64,000 nt of DNA from Martinezella tropici (GCF_003287875.1 NZ_QMKK01000025.1:7501-71500), one strand, 5' to 3'; shown: positions 1 through 13,027, counted from the first letter of the stretch. Numbers and translations: made by a program. The notes: generated by a model from the letters alone, not told the origin.

Positions 1-1
1 C

Positions 2-1435
2 GTGGAATCCGAGGTCAGCCTGAAGACGGTGCCCTTTCCCGCCAAGGATATCCCCTTCCAGCTCGCCGGCTCCATGTCGCTTGAAGAGGTCGAGGAGAAT
101 GTCCGCTCCAACGGCTCGGTTCTGGCCGATGGCAATACCCAGCTTTCAGCGCTCTATTATGTCGACCCGCGCCGTTTCGCCAATGACGATTCCGATGTCG
201 ACCTGACGGCGGGCCTTGCCGCGCGCATCGTCGAAGAGAACATGTCCGTCTCGGCGCCGGAAGCCGTGACCGCGCAGACGGAAGAATTTGCCGACGATAT
301 CATACCGGTTCGCGAAAATATGCCAATCGCCACGGCGCTGACCAATGCCGGCTACCTCAAGGCCGACGCGGACAATATCACGGCAAAGATCCAGCCGCTC
401 TTCGGCTCAGCCAATGTTTCGGCCGGCGACGTATTGCGCATCGGCATCCTTCAGAAGGGCGAGCAGGCCAAGATCATCCGCGCCAGCCTCTATCGCGGCA
501 CGAAGCATCTTCTCACCATCGCGCAGAACGACCACGGCGATTTCGTCGCCGGCAGCGCGCCACCGATGCTGGATGCGATCATCACCGCCTTCGACAATGA
601 CGCGCCCACCCTCACGGCCGGACGCGATCTGCCGAGCGTCTATGACGGCATCTATCGCGCGGCGCTTTCCTACGGCATGACCAAGGAGATGGTCGCGCAG
701 GTCGTCAAGCTGCTCGCCAGCAATGTCGATTTCCAGGCGCAGCTGAAGCCGACGGATTCCCTGGAAGCCTTCTTCTCGGTCGCCGACGACAAGGGGCAGG
801 CGACGGCCGATTCCGAGCTGCTCTATGTCAATGCCAAGTTCGGCGATACGGTCACGCGCTTCTATCGCTTCGAGGATCCGACCGATCATTCGATCGACTA
901 TTTCGACGAAAGCGGCAAGAGCATCCGGCAATTCCTGCTGCGCAATCCAGTTCCCACCGGCGTCTTCAAATCCGGCTTCGGCATGCGCCGCCATCCGATC
1001 CTCGGCTTCGCGCGCATGCATACCGGCGTGGATTGGGCCGCGCCCCGCGGCACACCGATCATCGCGGCCGGCAATGGCGTCGTCGAAAAGGCGAGCTGGG
1101 ATTCCAGCGGCTTCGGCAACCAGACCCTCATTCGCCATGCCAATGGCTATGTCTCCTCCTACAATCACCAGAGCGCCATCGCCAAAGGGATCGTGCCCGG
1201 CGCGAAAGTGGTGCAGGGCCAAGTGATCGGCTTTATCGGCTCGACCGGTCTCGCGACCGGCCCCCACCTGCACTACGAGCTGATCGTCAACGGCACGAAG
1301 GTCGATCCGCTGCGCATCCGCCTTCCCGGCGGCAAATCGCTGCAAGGCGATGCGCTCGCCAAATTCCAGGAAGAGCGCAAGCGCATCGATACTTTGCTGA
1401 CAGACGACAAGTCGAAACAGATCGCCAGCAAATAG
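2..1435 (+). CDS. M23 family metallopeptidase (LytM/LysM-like), 5' truncated
   Basis: Probable periplasmic peptidoglycan endopeptidase or an amidase-activating factor. The frame is open from base 2 for 477 codons, and no signal peptide or membrane anchor is visible, so the N-terminus lies outside the window. The C-terminal half carries the M23 fold: the zinc-ligand stretch RRHPILGFARMHTGVDWA near bases 990-1045 and the second HxH signature GPHLHYEL near 1260-1283. The middle of the protein looks like the linker domain seen in long rhizobial M23 proteins. Family assignment is firm. Whether it cuts peptidoglycan itself is inferred from the retained His and Asp ligands. It converges on clpB. Confidence 0.9.
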   Translation: MESEVSLKTVPFPAKDIPFQLAGSMSLEEVEENVRSNGSVLADGNTQLSALYYVDPRRFANDDSDVDLTAGLAARIVEENMSVSAPEAVTAQTEEFADDIIPVRENMPIATALTNAGYLKADADNITAKIQPLFGSANVSAGDVLRIGILQKGEQAKIIRASLYRGTKHLLTIAQNDHGDFVAGSAPPMLDAIITAFDNDAPTLTAGRDLPSVYDGIYRAALSYGMTKEMVAQVVKLLASNVDFQAQLKPTDSLEAFFSVADDKGQATADSELLYVNAKFGDTVTRFYRFEDPTDHSIDYFDESGKSIRQFLLRNPVPTGVFKSGFGMRRHPILGFARMHTGVDWAAPRGTPIIAAGNGVVEKASWDSSGFGNQTLIRHANGYVSSYNHQSAIAKGIVPGAKVVQGQVIGFIGSTGLATGPHLHYELIVNGTKVDPLRIRLPGGKSLQGDALAKFQEERKRIDTLLTDDKSKQIASK

Positions 1436-1490
1436 CCTCAGCCGCGCAGCCAATTTCATACCGATCCGTTGCCGCCATAGCCAACAGCAA

Positions 1491-1514
1491 AATGGCGGCC
1501 CGAAGACCGCCATT
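1491..1514. terminator. Bidirectional hairpin between M23 peptidase and clpB
   Basis: AATGGCGG at 1491-1498 pairs with CCGCCATT at 1507-1514 around an 8-base loop. On the minus strand the stem is followed by TTTTG, so it fits best as the clpB terminator, but it lies between convergent genes and could serve both. Confidence 0.6.
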
Positions 1515-1537
1515 CCTATTCGTTCACCAGTTGTCGC

Positions 1538-4138
<2,601 letters not shown>

Positions 4139-4455
4139 ATGAGACCTCCATGAATCGCTCTGCCCTGACCGGCGCAGACCGATGATTGAGATTGAGCCCC
4201 CTCAAGAGGCAGGCCCCGCCTTTCCGCCATCGAGATTTGCGGCAAGGCAACAGAAAAGAATATGGGAGGATATTTGAAGAGTTTAAAGGGTCGCGGAGTG
4301 GAAAAACCGGCCGGAATGGCTTCCCTGCTTCTGCAATTGAAGAAGCGCCGATTGGCCTCGAAAGAGAGCACCTGCCCACACAAAAAGAAATGGCGGCTTT
4401 CGCCGCCATTTCCGCATTCTCGTTTAATCAGTGCAGTGCGCTCCAGCGAAGCGAC
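4139..4455. other. Intergenic region upstream of clpB
   Basis: This 317-base gap holds the clpB leader and promoter (minus strand) and the terminator of the DUF4167 gene at 4388-4411. A CTTGAG box lies near 4201-4206 on the minus strand and resembles the -35 core of alphaproteobacterial RpoH promoters, but no matching -10 was found. No gene is seen. Confidence 0.5.
4388..4411 (-). terminator. Rho-independent terminator after DUF4167 gene
   Basis: A perfect 10-bp stem (AAATGGCGGC/GCCGCCATTT) with a 4-base loop. On the minus strand it runs into TTTCTTTTTG. Its core sequence is the same AATGGCGG as in the hairpin at 1491-1514. Confidence 0.8.
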
Positions 4456-5154
4456 TTATTCCGAGGTCGCATCCGCCATAGCCGGAGCTTCGTTCGACCC
4501 GGTTTCACCCTGATCGCCGCCCTCGGCTGCAGCACTGCGGCGCGGCTGGCGGCGCGGACGATTGCCGCCTGCATTGCGACGACGCGGCTGGCGCTCGGTG
4601 GCGGCCACTGCCGGAGTTTCTTCCTCGATCGCCACTTCGGCAGGGATGCCTTCGATGACCGGCTGCGGGCCAGTGCCGTTGATGGCTTCCGGCTCATCGG
4701 CCGGAGCGGCGGCGGCCGCTGGAGCTGCCTGCTGCGGACGAGCCGGAGGCGGAGCCATCTGCGGCTGATCATCGATCTCGTTTGCATCGATATCGTCGAT
4801 GTCACGGTCGCCCGTATCGCGATCGTTGTAATTGTGGTGATCGTCTCGCTGATAGCGCTCCTGCATCTGCGCCTGGGCGCTGGCAATGATCCGATTATAG
4901 TGTTCGGCATGCTGCAGGTAGTTTTCAGCCATAACGCGGTCGCCGGAGCTCTGGGCATCGCGAGCCAAGGCCGAGTATTTTTCGGCGATATGCTGTGCGG
5001 TTCCGCGGATCTTCACATCGGGACCAGAGCTGTCGTAAGTCCTGGTCAGCGGGTTCGAGCCCTTGCGGTTGAAATTGTTGTTGTTATTTCCGCCGCCACC
5101 GTTGTTGTTGTTACCACGCCCCCGACCGCGCTTGTTTTGCTGTCCTGGCCTCAT
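4456..5154 (-). CDS. DUF4167 domain-containing protein
   Basis: Conserved rhizobial protein of unknown function, 232 aa from the chosen start. The N-terminus MRPGQQNKRGRGRG is followed by an Asn/Gly-rich run. Then comes a conserved block containing NPLTRTYDSSGPDVKIRGTA and YLQHAEHYNRI (residues ~40-95), which defines DUF4167. The rest is a low-complexity tail rich in Pro, Ala, Gln and Arg, with an Arg-rich cluster before the C-terminus. The basic, RGG-like character suggests nucleic-acid contact, but that is inference. The ATG at 5154 follows AAGGA closely, so the longer upstream frame is not used. It has its own terminator at 4388-4411. Confidence 0.88.
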   Translation of the reverse strand: MRPGQQNKRGRGRGNNNNGGGGNNNNNFNRKGSNPLTRTYDSSGPDVKIRGTAQHIAEKYSALARDAQSSGDRVMAENYLQHAEHYNRIIASAQAQMQERYQRDDHHNYNDRDTGDRDIDDIDANEIDDQPQMAPPPARPQQAAPAAAAAPADEPEAINGTGPQPVIEGIPAEVAIEEETPAVAATERQPRRRNAGGNRPRRQPRRSAAAEGGDQGETGSNEAPAMADATSE

Positions 5155-5502
5155 AGATCCTTCACCTGAATTCTCTTCGTTGGGATAAAAATCATACACG
5201 ACACCTGCCGCCGCGGTTCGGACACTGCCAAACCAGGGCCTGCGTGCCGCAAGCAAACTGCGCTTTGGCGCCGGTCTGCCGCTCGACTACGTCAGATTAA
5301 ACTGATCACGCATTGGGTTATCTTCAACCTTTGACACTCTACCAAAGAGCGGATCCCCGAGGCTGTCCAAGATAAGCGAATCGTCTCGCCTATTCCCAGC
5401 CGCCCAACGCGTGAGCGCAACCTATATTGCTTCCTCAGGAAATCCAAGCTTTTTCTTTGCGATAACAACAGGGGTTCCACTAATCTGCTGCAAAACGTCA
5501 CG
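5155..5502. other. Intergenic region between prmC and DUF4167 gene
   Basis: These 348 bases are less GC-rich than the flanking genes and should carry the DUF4167 promoter. No conserved ORF, hairpin or repeat copy is apparent. Confidence 0.5.
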
Positions 5503-6378
5503 TTAATGTTGAAATTCAAACACAAGAACCCGGTCGTTCCGCCCGTAGTCACGAGCCGCTTCGACAAGGGAAAATCCTGCTCCTTCAAAAATCGAAGTCA
5601 CCGTTTCACGCTGATCGTAACCGATCTCCACCCCAATCATGCCATCCGGGAGCAGAAACCGCGCCGCATCCTTTGCGATAGCCCTGTATGCATCCAGCCC
5701 ATCAAGGCCCCCGTCAAGGGCCGCGGGAGGATCGAAATCCTTTACTTCTGGAGCGAGAGTGGAAATGACACTGGACGCAATATAGGGCGGATTTGAGACA
5801 ATCACATGAAAACATTCGTGGATGGCATCAAACCAGCTTCCATGCACGGTCTTGAACCGCGCCGCCAGGCCATTCTGCTCAGCGTTCCCGCGAGCGGTTT
5901 CCAGCGCCTCGCCAGAAATATCGGAACCAACACCGGTAGCTTTGGGGCATTCGTGAAGCAGGGCCAGGCAAATGGCTCCCGTTCCCGTTCCGATATCCAG
6001 TATATGGACATTGCCGACCTTGGATTCAAGACGCCGCAGGTATGGTAGCATCGTATCGACAAGAATTTCGGTATCGGGCCGCGGTTCGAGCGTCGCCGCC
6101 GAGAGCCGCAGGGAGAGGCCATAAAACTCCCGCTCGCCAAGAATCCGATGGACCGGCTCATGATTGAGCCGGCGGGCAATTGCCGCCCGCACCACCGCCA
6201 CATCCTTCGCAGACACCGGCTCGGAACCTCGCGTCACGAGCGCGGTGGCGGCAAGATGAAGAAGGCCGCCGACAAGAATGCGCGCCTCCGTGGCGGGATC
6301 GTCGAGGTCGGCCTCGGCAAAGCGGGCACGCACCTCCTGCAGGAGTCCGGAAACGGTCGACCCCTGCCCGCCGCTCAT
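5503..6378 (-). CDS. prmC: Peptide chain release factor N5-glutamine methyltransferase PrmC
   Basis: Methylates the Gln of the GGQ loop of release factors RF1 and RF2, using S-adenosylmethionine, which raises termination efficiency. The 291 aa length fits. An N-terminal helical substrate-binding region (1-~95) precedes the Rossmann methyltransferase domain with DIGTGTGAI at 128-136 and the signature NPPY at 196-199, which holds the target amide. Its ATG overlaps the prfA stop as ATGA (6375-6378), so enzyme and substrate are translationally coupled. Confidence 0.96.
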   Translation of the reverse strand: MSGGQGSTVSGLLQEVRARFAEADLDDPATEARILVGGLLHLAATALVTRGSEPVSAKDVAVVRAAIARRLNHEPVHRILGEREFYGLSLRLSAATLEPRPDTEILVDTMLPYLRRLESKVGNVHILDIGTGTGAICLALLHECPKATGVGSDISGEALETARGNAEQNGLAARFKTVHGSWFDAIHECFHVIVSNPPYIASSVISTLAPEVKDFDPPAALDGGLDGLDAYRAIAKDAARFLLPDGMIGVEIGYDQRETVTSIFEGAGFSLVEAARDYGRNDRVLVFEFQH

Positions 6379-7454
6379 GCCTGTTCGCCGAGTTGGGCGA
6401 GCTGGCTCGCCTGATAGTCCGCCAGCAGAGCATCGACCACCTCGTCGATCTCGCCTTCCATCATCCGGTCGAGCTTGTAGAGCGTCAGGTTGATGCGGTG
6501 ATCGGTGACGCGCCCCTGCGGGAAATTATAGGTACGGATGCGTTCGGATCGGTCGCCGGAACCGACCTGGCTTTTGCGGTCGGCGGAACGCTCGCTGTCG
6601 GCGCGCTGGCGCTCCATGTCGAACAGCCGCGACCGCAGCACCTGCATCGCCTTGGCGCGGTTCTGGTGCTGCGACTTTTCCGAGCTCGTGACAACGATCC
6701 CCGAGGGAAGATGAGTGATGCGCACGGCCGAGTCGGTCGTGTTGACGTGCTGGCCGCCGGCACCGGAAGAGCGCATGGTGTCGATGCGGATATCCTCAGG
6801 CCGGATTTCGATATCGATTTCCTCGGCTTCCGGCAGTACGGCGACGGTCGCCGCAGACGTATGAATACGCCCGCTCGCCTCGGTTTCCGGCACGCGCTGC
6901 ACGCGATGGACGCCGGATTCGAACTTCAGCCGGGAGAACACGCCCTTGCCGCTGATCGTCGCGATGATTTCCTTGTAGCCGCCCGCTTCGCCCTCGCTGG
7001 CGGAGAGAACCTCCACCTTCCAGCCATTGGCAGCCGCGAAACGTTCATACATGCGGAAGAGATCGCCCGCGAAAAGGGCTGCCTCGGAACCGCCGGTACC
7101 GGCGCGGATTTCGAGGATCGCGCTCTTCTCGTCGGCCGCGTCCTTCGGCAGAAGCTCGATCTGGATATCCTTTTCCAGCGTCTCGATGCGCTCCTTGACC
7201 TCGGGCAGCTCCATCTCCGCAAGGTCCCGCATATCGCGGTCGACCGATTTGTCGGAGAGCATGGCCTCGAGATCGGCAGCCTCGGCGAGAGCGCGTTCAT
7301 AGTCACGGATCTTGGCGACGACCGGCTGCAGTTCGGAATATTCGGAAGCAAGCTTCACATAGACATCCGCGGCCGGGCCGGCGGACATGCGCGCCTCGAT
7401 CTCGCCGAAACGGCGTTCCAATTCGCGCATTTTTTCAACGGGGAGCTTCGCCAC
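6375..7454 (-). CDS. prfA: Peptide chain release factor 1 (RF1)
   Basis: Recognises UAA and UAG in the ribosomal A site and triggers peptide release. The 359 aa length is standard. The codon-recognition PxT motif (PET) is at 189-191 and the catalytic GGQ at 233-235 within [10 protein letters not shown]. Translation starts at GTG 7454 (GTGGCGAAGCTC), preceded by GGAG seven bases upstream; there is no nearby in-frame ATG alternative that keeps the conserved N-terminus. It lies directly upstream of prmC and downstream of ptsP, a 90-base gap away. Confidence 0.97.
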   Translation of the reverse strand: MAKLPVEKMRELERRFGEIEARMSAGPAADVYVKLASEYSELQPVVAKIRDYERALAEAADLEAMLSDKSVDRDMRDLAEMELPEVKERIETLEKDIQIELLPKDAADEKSAILEIRAGTGGSEAALFAGDLFRMYERFAAANGWKVEVLSASEGEAGGYKEIIATISGKGVFSRLKFESGVHRVQRVPETEASGRIHTSAATVAVLPEAEEIDIEIRPEDIRIDTMRSSGAGGQHVNTTDSAVRITHLPSGIVVTSSEKSQHQNRAKAMQVLRSRLFDMERQRADSERSADRKSQVGSGDRSERIRTYNFPQGRVTDHRINLTLYKLDRMMEGEIDEVVDALLADYQASQLAQLGEQA

Positions 7455-7544
7455 CCTCTACTCCAATTCTTCTTATTATGTCTGCTTTGATATGGTGCGC
7501 ATGACCCTGTCCGGAAACCGCTTCGTGTTTTTCAGGATCGCGCG

Positions 7545-9812
7545 CTAAAGCGGGATATTGTGGCTCTCGGCAAAGCGCACAAGGATATCCCGCATGGAAC
7601 TGGTCGGCTGCGTGTCATCGAGCGCGGTCTCCATGACCTCGGACAGCGCCTTGAGGTCGAGCCCGAGCAGCATCGCCTTGACCGGGCCGATCGAGGCAGG
7701 CGACATCGAAACCGAGCGCAAGCCGAGGCCGAGCAGGGCCATAGCCGAAATCGTCTTGCCGGCCAGCTCGCCGCACAGTGTCACCGGTGTATTGTTGCGC
7801 TCTCCGGCGCGCACGATATCGCGCAGGATGCGCAGGAACGGCCGCTCAAGCGGATCGAAACGGTCCGACACACGGGCATTGCCGCGATCCACCGCCATCG
7901 AGAACTGGAACAGGTCGTTGGAGCCGATGGAGACGAAATCGACTTCCGCCATCAGCTCATCCAGCTGCCACAGCAGCGCCGGCACTTCCAGCATGGCGCC
8001 GAACTGCAGCTTGCGCGGCAGGCCGTGTCCGAAGCGCGAAAGGTGCTGTACTTCCTTCTGCAGGAGCTCGCGCACCGCCCTGATTTCGGAAACTTCCGTA
8101 ACCATCGGCACCATCATCTTCAGCTCGCTGTCGGCCGCCGCCTTCAGCATGGCCCTGAGCTGCGTGCGCAGCAGGCCTGGGCGGTCGAGCGAGAGGCGGA
8201 TGGCGCGCCAGCCGAGCGCCGGGTTTTCTTCCTCATGCGCGCGAAAATAGGGAACAACCTTGTCGCCGCCGATGTCGAGCGTGCGGAAGGTAACAACGTG
8301 CCCGCCCGCCTGCTTCATCACATTGCGATAAAAGGCTTCCTGCTCCTCCGCCTTCGGCATGGTCGAGGCGATCATGAATTGCAGCTCGGTGCGGAACAGG
8401 CCAATGCCCTCTGCGCCGGATTCGGCAAGCTGCGGCAGATCCACCAGCAGGCCGGCATTCATCAAGAGCGAAATGCGCTGCCCGTCCTTGGTGACCGGCT
8501 CGACGGAGCGCAGGGCACGGAACTGCTCCTGCCGGCGGGCACGGAACCGCACCTTCTCTTCATAGGAACGCTGATGATCGGCCATCGGCCGCAGATGGAC
8601 ATGGCCGCCGTCGCCATCGATGATGACCGGGTCGCCGTTTTCGGCCAGCGCGACCACACCTGCGGCCTGTCCGACGACAGGAATGCCCATGGCGCGTGCG
8701 ACGATGACGACATGGCTCGTCACTGCGCCCTCTTCCAGCACCAGGCCACGAATATTGGCGCGGGGATAATCGAGCAGTTCCGCCGCACCCATGGCGCGCG
8801 CGAAGATGATCGCATCGTTCGGGAAGCCCTCGGCGCTGGTGCGGCCCGAATGGCCGATGAGTTGCCGGAGCAACCGGTTCGCCAGATCCTCGAAATCGTG
8901 CATGCGCTCGCGAAGATAGGGATCGGTCAGGCGCATCATGCGCGCCTTGGTGTCGCTCTGCACCTTTTCGACGGCAGCCTCAGCGGTCAGCCCGTTGCGG
9001 ACGGCTTCCTCGAGCTTGCGCACCCAGCCCTGGTCGTGCGCGAACATGCGGTAGGTTTCGAGCACCTCGCGATGCTCACCCTCCATCGAGACGTCGCGCC
9101 GCGACAGCATGTCGTCGATCGAGATACGCAGCGAGCCAAGCGCTTCGGCCAAGCGGCCGATTTCCTTGTCGGCATCGTCGTTCAGCAGATTGGTGACGAC
9201 GATGCGCGGCTCGTGCAGGACGACATAGCCGAGGCCGATGCCTTCATTGTAGCTGTCGCCGTCGATGGTGACCGAGCGGGTAAGATCGAGTTCCAGGCCG
9301 GGCTTGGTGATCTTCTTCAGCTCGCCGGTCGCGATCATTTCGGCCAGCACCATGGCCGTCGTTTCGAGCGCCTCCAGCTCTTCCTCGCGATAGGTGCGGC
9401 TCGCCTTGTTCTGAACGACGAGAACGCCAAGCGACCGCCCTGTGCGCAGGATCGGCACGCCGAGGAAGGAGTGGTAGATCTCTTCGCCGGTTTCCGGCAG
9501 GTAGCGGTAGGCGGGGTGCGATTGCGCGTCCGAAAGGTTCAGCGGCTGGGCGGAGGCGGCGATCGTACCGACAAGACCCTGCCCCATCTTCAGTTGCGAA
9601 AGGTGGACCGCCTCTTTATTCAGACCCTCGGTGGCATAAAGCTCGAGGACGCCGTCCGCGCGCAGCACATAGACCGAGCAGACCTCGGCGACCATGTTGC
9701 TGGCAATCTGGCGGACGATCCGGTCAAGGCGCTCCTGCGGCTCCAGCGGCTCCGCCATCAGTTCGCGTAGCCGCTTGAGCAGAACGCGTGGACCGCCGGA
9801 AAGGTCTCTCAT
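7545..9812 (-). CDS. ptsP: Phosphoenolpyruvate-protein phosphotransferase PtsP (EI-Ntr)
   Basis: First enzyme of the nitrogen-type phosphotransferase system: it takes phosphate from PEP and passes it to NPr and then EIIA-Ntr, a regulatory chain without sugar transport. The protein is 755 aa. A GAF domain occupies about residues 25-165, then comes the EI N-terminal domain, the swivelling domain with the phospho-histidine H367 in GAVTSHVV, and a C-terminal PEP-binding barrel with the catalytic Cys in VTLCGELAGK. The GAF domain distinguishes it from sugar-type EI. The ATG at 9812 follows a GGAG-type site at longer spacing. Glutamine sensing by the GAF domain is known in relatives and not testable here. 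Confidence 0.95.
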   Translation of the reverse strand: MRDLSGGPRVLLKRLRELMAEPLEPQERLDRIVRQIASNMVAEVCSVYVLRADGVLELYATEGLNKEAVHLSQLKMGQGLVGTIAASAQPLNLSDAQSHPAYRYLPETGEEIYHSFLGVPILRTGRSLGVLVVQNKASRTYREEELEALETTAMVLAEMIATGELKKITKPGLELDLTRSVTIDGDSYNEGIGLGYVVLHEPRIVVTNLLNDDADKEIGRLAEALGSLRISIDDMLSRRDVSMEGEHREVLETYRMFAHDQGWVRKLEEAVRNGLTAEAAVEKVQSDTKARMMRLTDPYLRERMHDFEDLANRLLRQLIGHSGRTSAEGFPNDAIIFARAMGAAELLDYPRANIRGLVLEEGAVTSHVVIVARAMGIPVVGQAAGVVALAENGDPVIIDGDGGHVHLRPMADHQRSYEEKVRFRARRQEQFRALRSVEPVTKDGQRISLLMNAGLLVDLPQLAESGAEGIGLFRTELQFMIASTMPKAEEQEAFYRNVMKQAGGHVVTFRTLDIGGDKVVPYFRAHEEENPALGWRAIRLSLDRPGLLRTQLRAMLKAAADSELKMMVPMVTEVSEIRAVRELLQKEVQHLSRFGHGLPRKLQFGAMLEVPALLWQLDELMAEVDFVSIGSNDLFQFSMAVDRGNARVSDRFDPLERPFLRILRDIVRAGERNNTPVTLCGELAGKTISAMALLGLGLRSVSMSPASIGPVKAMLLGLDLKALSEVMETALDDTQPTSSMRDILVRFAESHNIPL

Positions 9813-9912
9813 TGCGCCACTAGCTCCTGAATCAAGATGTCATGCCTGTCTTGCCCATGTCAGGGCCGGCCGAAACTCGCCTCCGTCACGGTCCGTTGTC
9901 AGCAGTCCTGAA

Positions 9913-11187
9913 TCAACTCTTATCCAGACCGTAGCAGGAATGCAAAGTCCTGACTGCGAGTTCTGCGTAAGGACCGTCAATCAGGATGGAAATCTTGATT
10001 TCTGACGTCGTAATGGCCTTGATGTTGATGCCTTTTTCGGCAAGTGCCCTGAAAGCGGTCGCGGCCACGCCGGCATGCGAGCGCATGCCGATGCCGATAA
10101 CCGATACCTTGACCAGACCTGATTCGCTCTGGACGACATCGTAACCGATCTTTTCCTTGTTTTCGCCAAGAACGCGCAACGCCTTCTCGACATCGCCGGA
10201 CGGAACCGTGAAGGTCATGTCGGTCTTCGAACCGTCCTCCGAAATGTTCTGGACGATCATGTCGACATTGATGTGGTTTTCGGCCAGCGGCCCGAAGATC
10301 GCGGCGGAAACACCCGGCCGGTCGGCAAGACGGCGCAGCGAGATCTGAGCCTCATCCTTGGCATAGGCAATGCCGGTGACTACTTCCTGTTCCACGATTT
10401 CTTCCTCGTCACAAATCAGCGTTCCGGGCGGGTTAAGCAGATCGCCCATGCCCGGAGCATCGGGATCCTCGAAAGAAGAGCGCACGAAGGTGCGGACTTT
10501 GAACACCATGGCGAGCTCGACCGAGCGCACCTGCAGCACCTTCGCGCCGAGAGAGGCCATTTCGAGCATTTCCTCGAAGGCGATCTTCTTCAGGCGGCGT
10601 GCCTTGGGCTCGATGCGCGGATCGGTCGTATAGACCCCATCGACGTCGGTATAGATGTCGCAGCGGTCGGCCTTGACGGCGGCGGCGATCGCAACGGCCG
10701 AGGTGTCGGAACCGCCGCGACCGAGCGTCGAGAGGCGATTGTCGGGGCCGAGCCCCTGGAAGCCGGCGATGACGGCGACCTGGCCCTCACCCATGCGGCG
10801 GATGATGTCCTCGCCCTCGATCTCGAGAATACGGGCGGCGCCATGGGCGTTGTCGGTGCGGATCGGGATCTGCCAGCCCTGCCAGGAGCGGGCGTTGATG
10901 CCCATGGCCTGCAGCGCAATCGCCAGAAGGCCTGATGTGACCTGCTCGCCCGAAGCCACGACGGCATCATATTCGCGCGCATCGTAGATCGAGTGGTTGG
11001 CACCGGCGACCTTGGGCATGTTCTGGACCCAGCCGACCAGCTCGTTGGTCTTGCCGGACATGGCGGAAACGACGACGGCCACTTCATGGCCGGCATCGAC
11101 CTCGCGTTTCACATGGCGTGCGACGTTCTTGATACGGTCCAGATCCGCGACGGAGGTTCCGCCGAATTTCATCACGATGCGTGCCAT
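9913..11187 (-). CDS. lysC: Aspartate kinase
   Basis: Phosphorylates aspartate as the first step to lysine, methionine and threonine. The 424 aa length matches the stand-alone alpha-type aspartokinase. The kinase domain begins with KFGGTS at residues 7-12. Two ACT domains fill about residues 265-424 and would bind lysine and/or threonine for feedback control, as known in the family. It starts at ATG 11187 and forms a single-gene unit between ptsP and a secreted protein gene. lysA for the last lysine step is elsewhere in the window, at 48776. Confidence 0.96.
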   Translation of the reverse strand: MARIVMKFGGTSVADLDRIKNVARHVKREVDAGHEVAVVVSAMSGKTNELVGWVQNMPKVAGANHSIYDAREYDAVVASGEQVTSGLLAIALQAMGINARSWQGWQIPIRTDNAHGAARILEIEGEDIIRRMGEGQVAVIAGFQGLGPDNRLSTLGRGGSDTSAVAIAAAVKADRCDIYTDVDGVYTTDPRIEPKARRLKKIAFEEMLEMASLGAKVLQVRSVELAMVFKVRTFVRSSFEDPDAPGMGDLLNPPGTLICDEEEIVEQEVVTGIAYAKDEAQISLRRLADRPGVSAAIFGPLAENHINVDMIVQNISEDGSKTDMTFTVPSGDVEKALRVLGENKEKIGYDVVQSESGLVKVSVIGIGMRSHAGVAATAFRALAEKGINIKAITTSEIKISILIDGPYAELAVRTLHSCYGLDKS

Positions 11188-11358
11188 GTGCCTCTACCAG
11201 TACCCTGCGCCGGGCGGCCGAAATGCGGAAAGCCCGACATGCAAAATCGCCCTCCCGGTTCGGTAGCCGGAAAAGCGTGATCTCAATGGGGCCGTCTCTT
11301 AGCGAGTTTGTCGGGCGGGTGCAATAGCGGGACGCGCCCGGCGCGACAAAACTATACT

Positions 11359-11985
11359 TCAATAATCAACTTTTAAAGTCGACCAGAGCTTGTCGAGAAT
11401 TCCGCCTTCCTTGTCGAGGTTTTCCTTATTGAGGAAGGTGGCGACGAGTATGCCGCCCTCCGGCCGGCCGGTGGCGACGATCTCATATTCCATCACATCG
11501 TCATCCGTGATGGTTTCCGCCTTCACGCCCTTCAGCACATTGCCGCTCGGGAGCGTACGCTGCGTGCTCTGCTTGGTTATCTTGGCACCACCATTGAGGC
11601 TCTCCTGCACCATCTGCTGCAGCACGACGTCGGTATTGCCAGACGGATCGAGGCCTTTATAGACCTGCACGATGATTCCGGTGCCGATCGGCGTCATCAG
11701 CGCATATTGCTGCACGCCATCGCCGAGATCCGTCTTTGCGACGGTCAATTTGCCATCGTGATCGAAGGAGAACTTGCCACCCGTGAACGTCACCGTATCA
11801 CTGCGCTGCAGCTCCACCGGGACCTTGCGACCGTCCCTCATGGTGACCTCGAACGTGTCACCAGGATTGATGCCCACCACGACACCATCGATCGTCAGGC
11901 GAAACCCCTTACTGTCCCCGGCATGTGCGTGGCCGATAGCAAGGCAGCTCATGGCGATAGCCGTCGCAAGACGGAATGGTCTCAT
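11359..11985 (-). CDS. Conserved secreted protein of unknown function
   Basis: A 208 aa protein with a classical signal peptide, MRPFRLATAIAMSCLAIGHA followed by HAGDS, with cleavage probably after AHA. The mature part is Asp-, Gly- and Thr-rich, with beta-type patterning and no Cys, and shows no motif that I recognise. The longest frame begins at 12126, but the ATG at 11985 is chosen because AGGAG lies just upstream and the signal peptide then starts the protein. It is monocistronic, divergent from ubiG and downstream of nothing obvious. A periplasmic location is inferred. Confidence 0.75.
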   Translation of the reverse strand: MRPFRLATAIAMSCLAIGHAHAGDSKGFRLTIDGVVVGINPGDTFEVTMRDGRKVPVELQRSDTVTFTGGKFSFDHDGKLTVAKTDLGDGVQQYALMTPIGTGIIVQVYKGLDPSGNTDVVLQQMVQESLNGGAKITKQSTQRTLPSGNVLKGVKAETITDDDVMEYEIVATGRPEGGILVATFLNKENLDKEGGILDKLWSTLKVDY

Positions 11986-12243
11986 GAGAACTCCTGTATA
12001 CGCCGGTCGATCGAAATCGATCCGGTTCTGAAAGTCCATTTCACAGCCCGGCGATTGATCGGCCATAAGATACCTCCATGTCAACCTCGGGATCGCAATT
12101 CGCTGCTGCCGACCGGCACTCCCCACAGGCTATCGATGGCCGCGGCCCTTGACATCGGGCATCGATCGTCCGACTTCACACGGAGAAATATTGTTGCCTG
12201 CGTTCGCCCCGACACGGGCACGGCGCAGATCACGGAGTGAACC

Positions 12244-12990
12244 ATGAGCGAAACGGCAAAGAGCACAATCGACCAGAGCGAAGTTGACCGTTTTTCCGCC
12301 ATGGCGGCCGAGTGGTGGAGCCCGACCGGCAAGTTCAAGCCGCTGCACAAGTTCAATCCGGTGCGTCTCGCCTATATCCGCGACCACGCCTGCGAGAATT
12401 TCGGCCGCGACCCGAAGGGCAGCCGGCCGCTGGAAGGCCTGCGCGTGCTCGACATCGGCTGCGGCGGCGGTCTCTTGTCGGAGCCGGTGGCGCGTATGGG
12501 TGCCACCGTCATCGGCGCCGACCCCTCGGAAAAGAACATCGGCATTGCCTCGACTCATGCGAAGGCCTCGGGCGTTCCCGTCGACTACCGCGCCGTTACC
12601 GCCGAACAGCTGGCCGAAGCCGGCGAGACCTTCGATATCGTGCTGAACATGGAAGTGGTCGAGCATGTCGCCGACGTCGACTTCTTCCTGTCGACTTGCG
12701 CAAAAATGGTGCGTCCCGGCGGCCTGATGTTCGTTGCGACCATCAACCGCACCATGAAGGCGGCGGCCCTTGCCATCTTCGCGGCGGAGAACGTGCTGCG
12801 CTGGCTGCCGCGCGGCACCCATCAATATGAAAAGCTCGTGCGTCCGGAAGAAATCGAAAAGCCGCTTGCGGCAGACGGCCTCGAGATCATCGCCCGCACC
12901 GGCGTTTTCTATTCACCGCTGCAGGACCGCTGGAATCTCTCGAAGGATATGGACGTCAACTACATGCTGCTGGCGAAGCGGGCCGCGTGA
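12244..12990 (+). CDS. ubiG: Bifunctional ubiquinone O-methyltransferase UbiG
   Basis: SAM-dependent enzyme that performs both O-methylations in ubiquinone synthesis. The 248 aa length is typical. The UbiG N-terminal signature ([13 protein letters not shown], residues 13-25) precedes the SAM-binding motif [12 protein letters not shown] at 69-80. Further conserved blocks are VVEHVADV and [13 protein letters not shown] purine-rich site (ACGGAGTGAACC) precedes the ATG. It is monocistronic and followed by a repeat pair. Confidence 0.95.
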   Translation: MSETAKSTIDQSEVDRFSAMAAEWWSPTGKFKPLHKFNPVRLAYIRDHACENFGRDPKGSRPLEGLRVLDIGCGGGLLSEPVARMGATVIGADPSEKNIGIASTHAKASGVPVDYRAVTAEQLAEAGETFDIVLNMEVVEHVADVDFFLSTCAKMVRPGGLMFVATINRTMKAAALAIFAAENVLRWLPRGTHQYEKLVRPEEIEKPLAADGLEIIARTGVFYSPLQDRWNLSKDMDVNYMLLAKRAA

Positions 12991-13027
12991 AATCGTCACG
13001 CCAGCAACACCGCGACTGCTGAAACTC

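Noticed and set aside
407..1513. 368-codon open frame antisense to the M23 peptidase gene
   Set aside because: GC-rich rhizobial genes leave long open antisense frames. The product has no domain and mirrors the codon bias of the real gene.
4139..4260. RpoH heat-shock promoter for clpB
   Set aside because: A CTTGAG box is present, but no -10 at the right distance matches the alphaproteobacterial consensus, so it is not claimed.
5292..5588. 98-codon minus-strand frame in the prmC-DUF4167 gap
   Set aside because: No ribosome binding site, atypical composition, and it runs into prmC in another frame.
7560..9770. 736-codon frame antisense to ptsP
   Set aside because: Shadow frame; ptsP motifs on the other strand are unambiguous.
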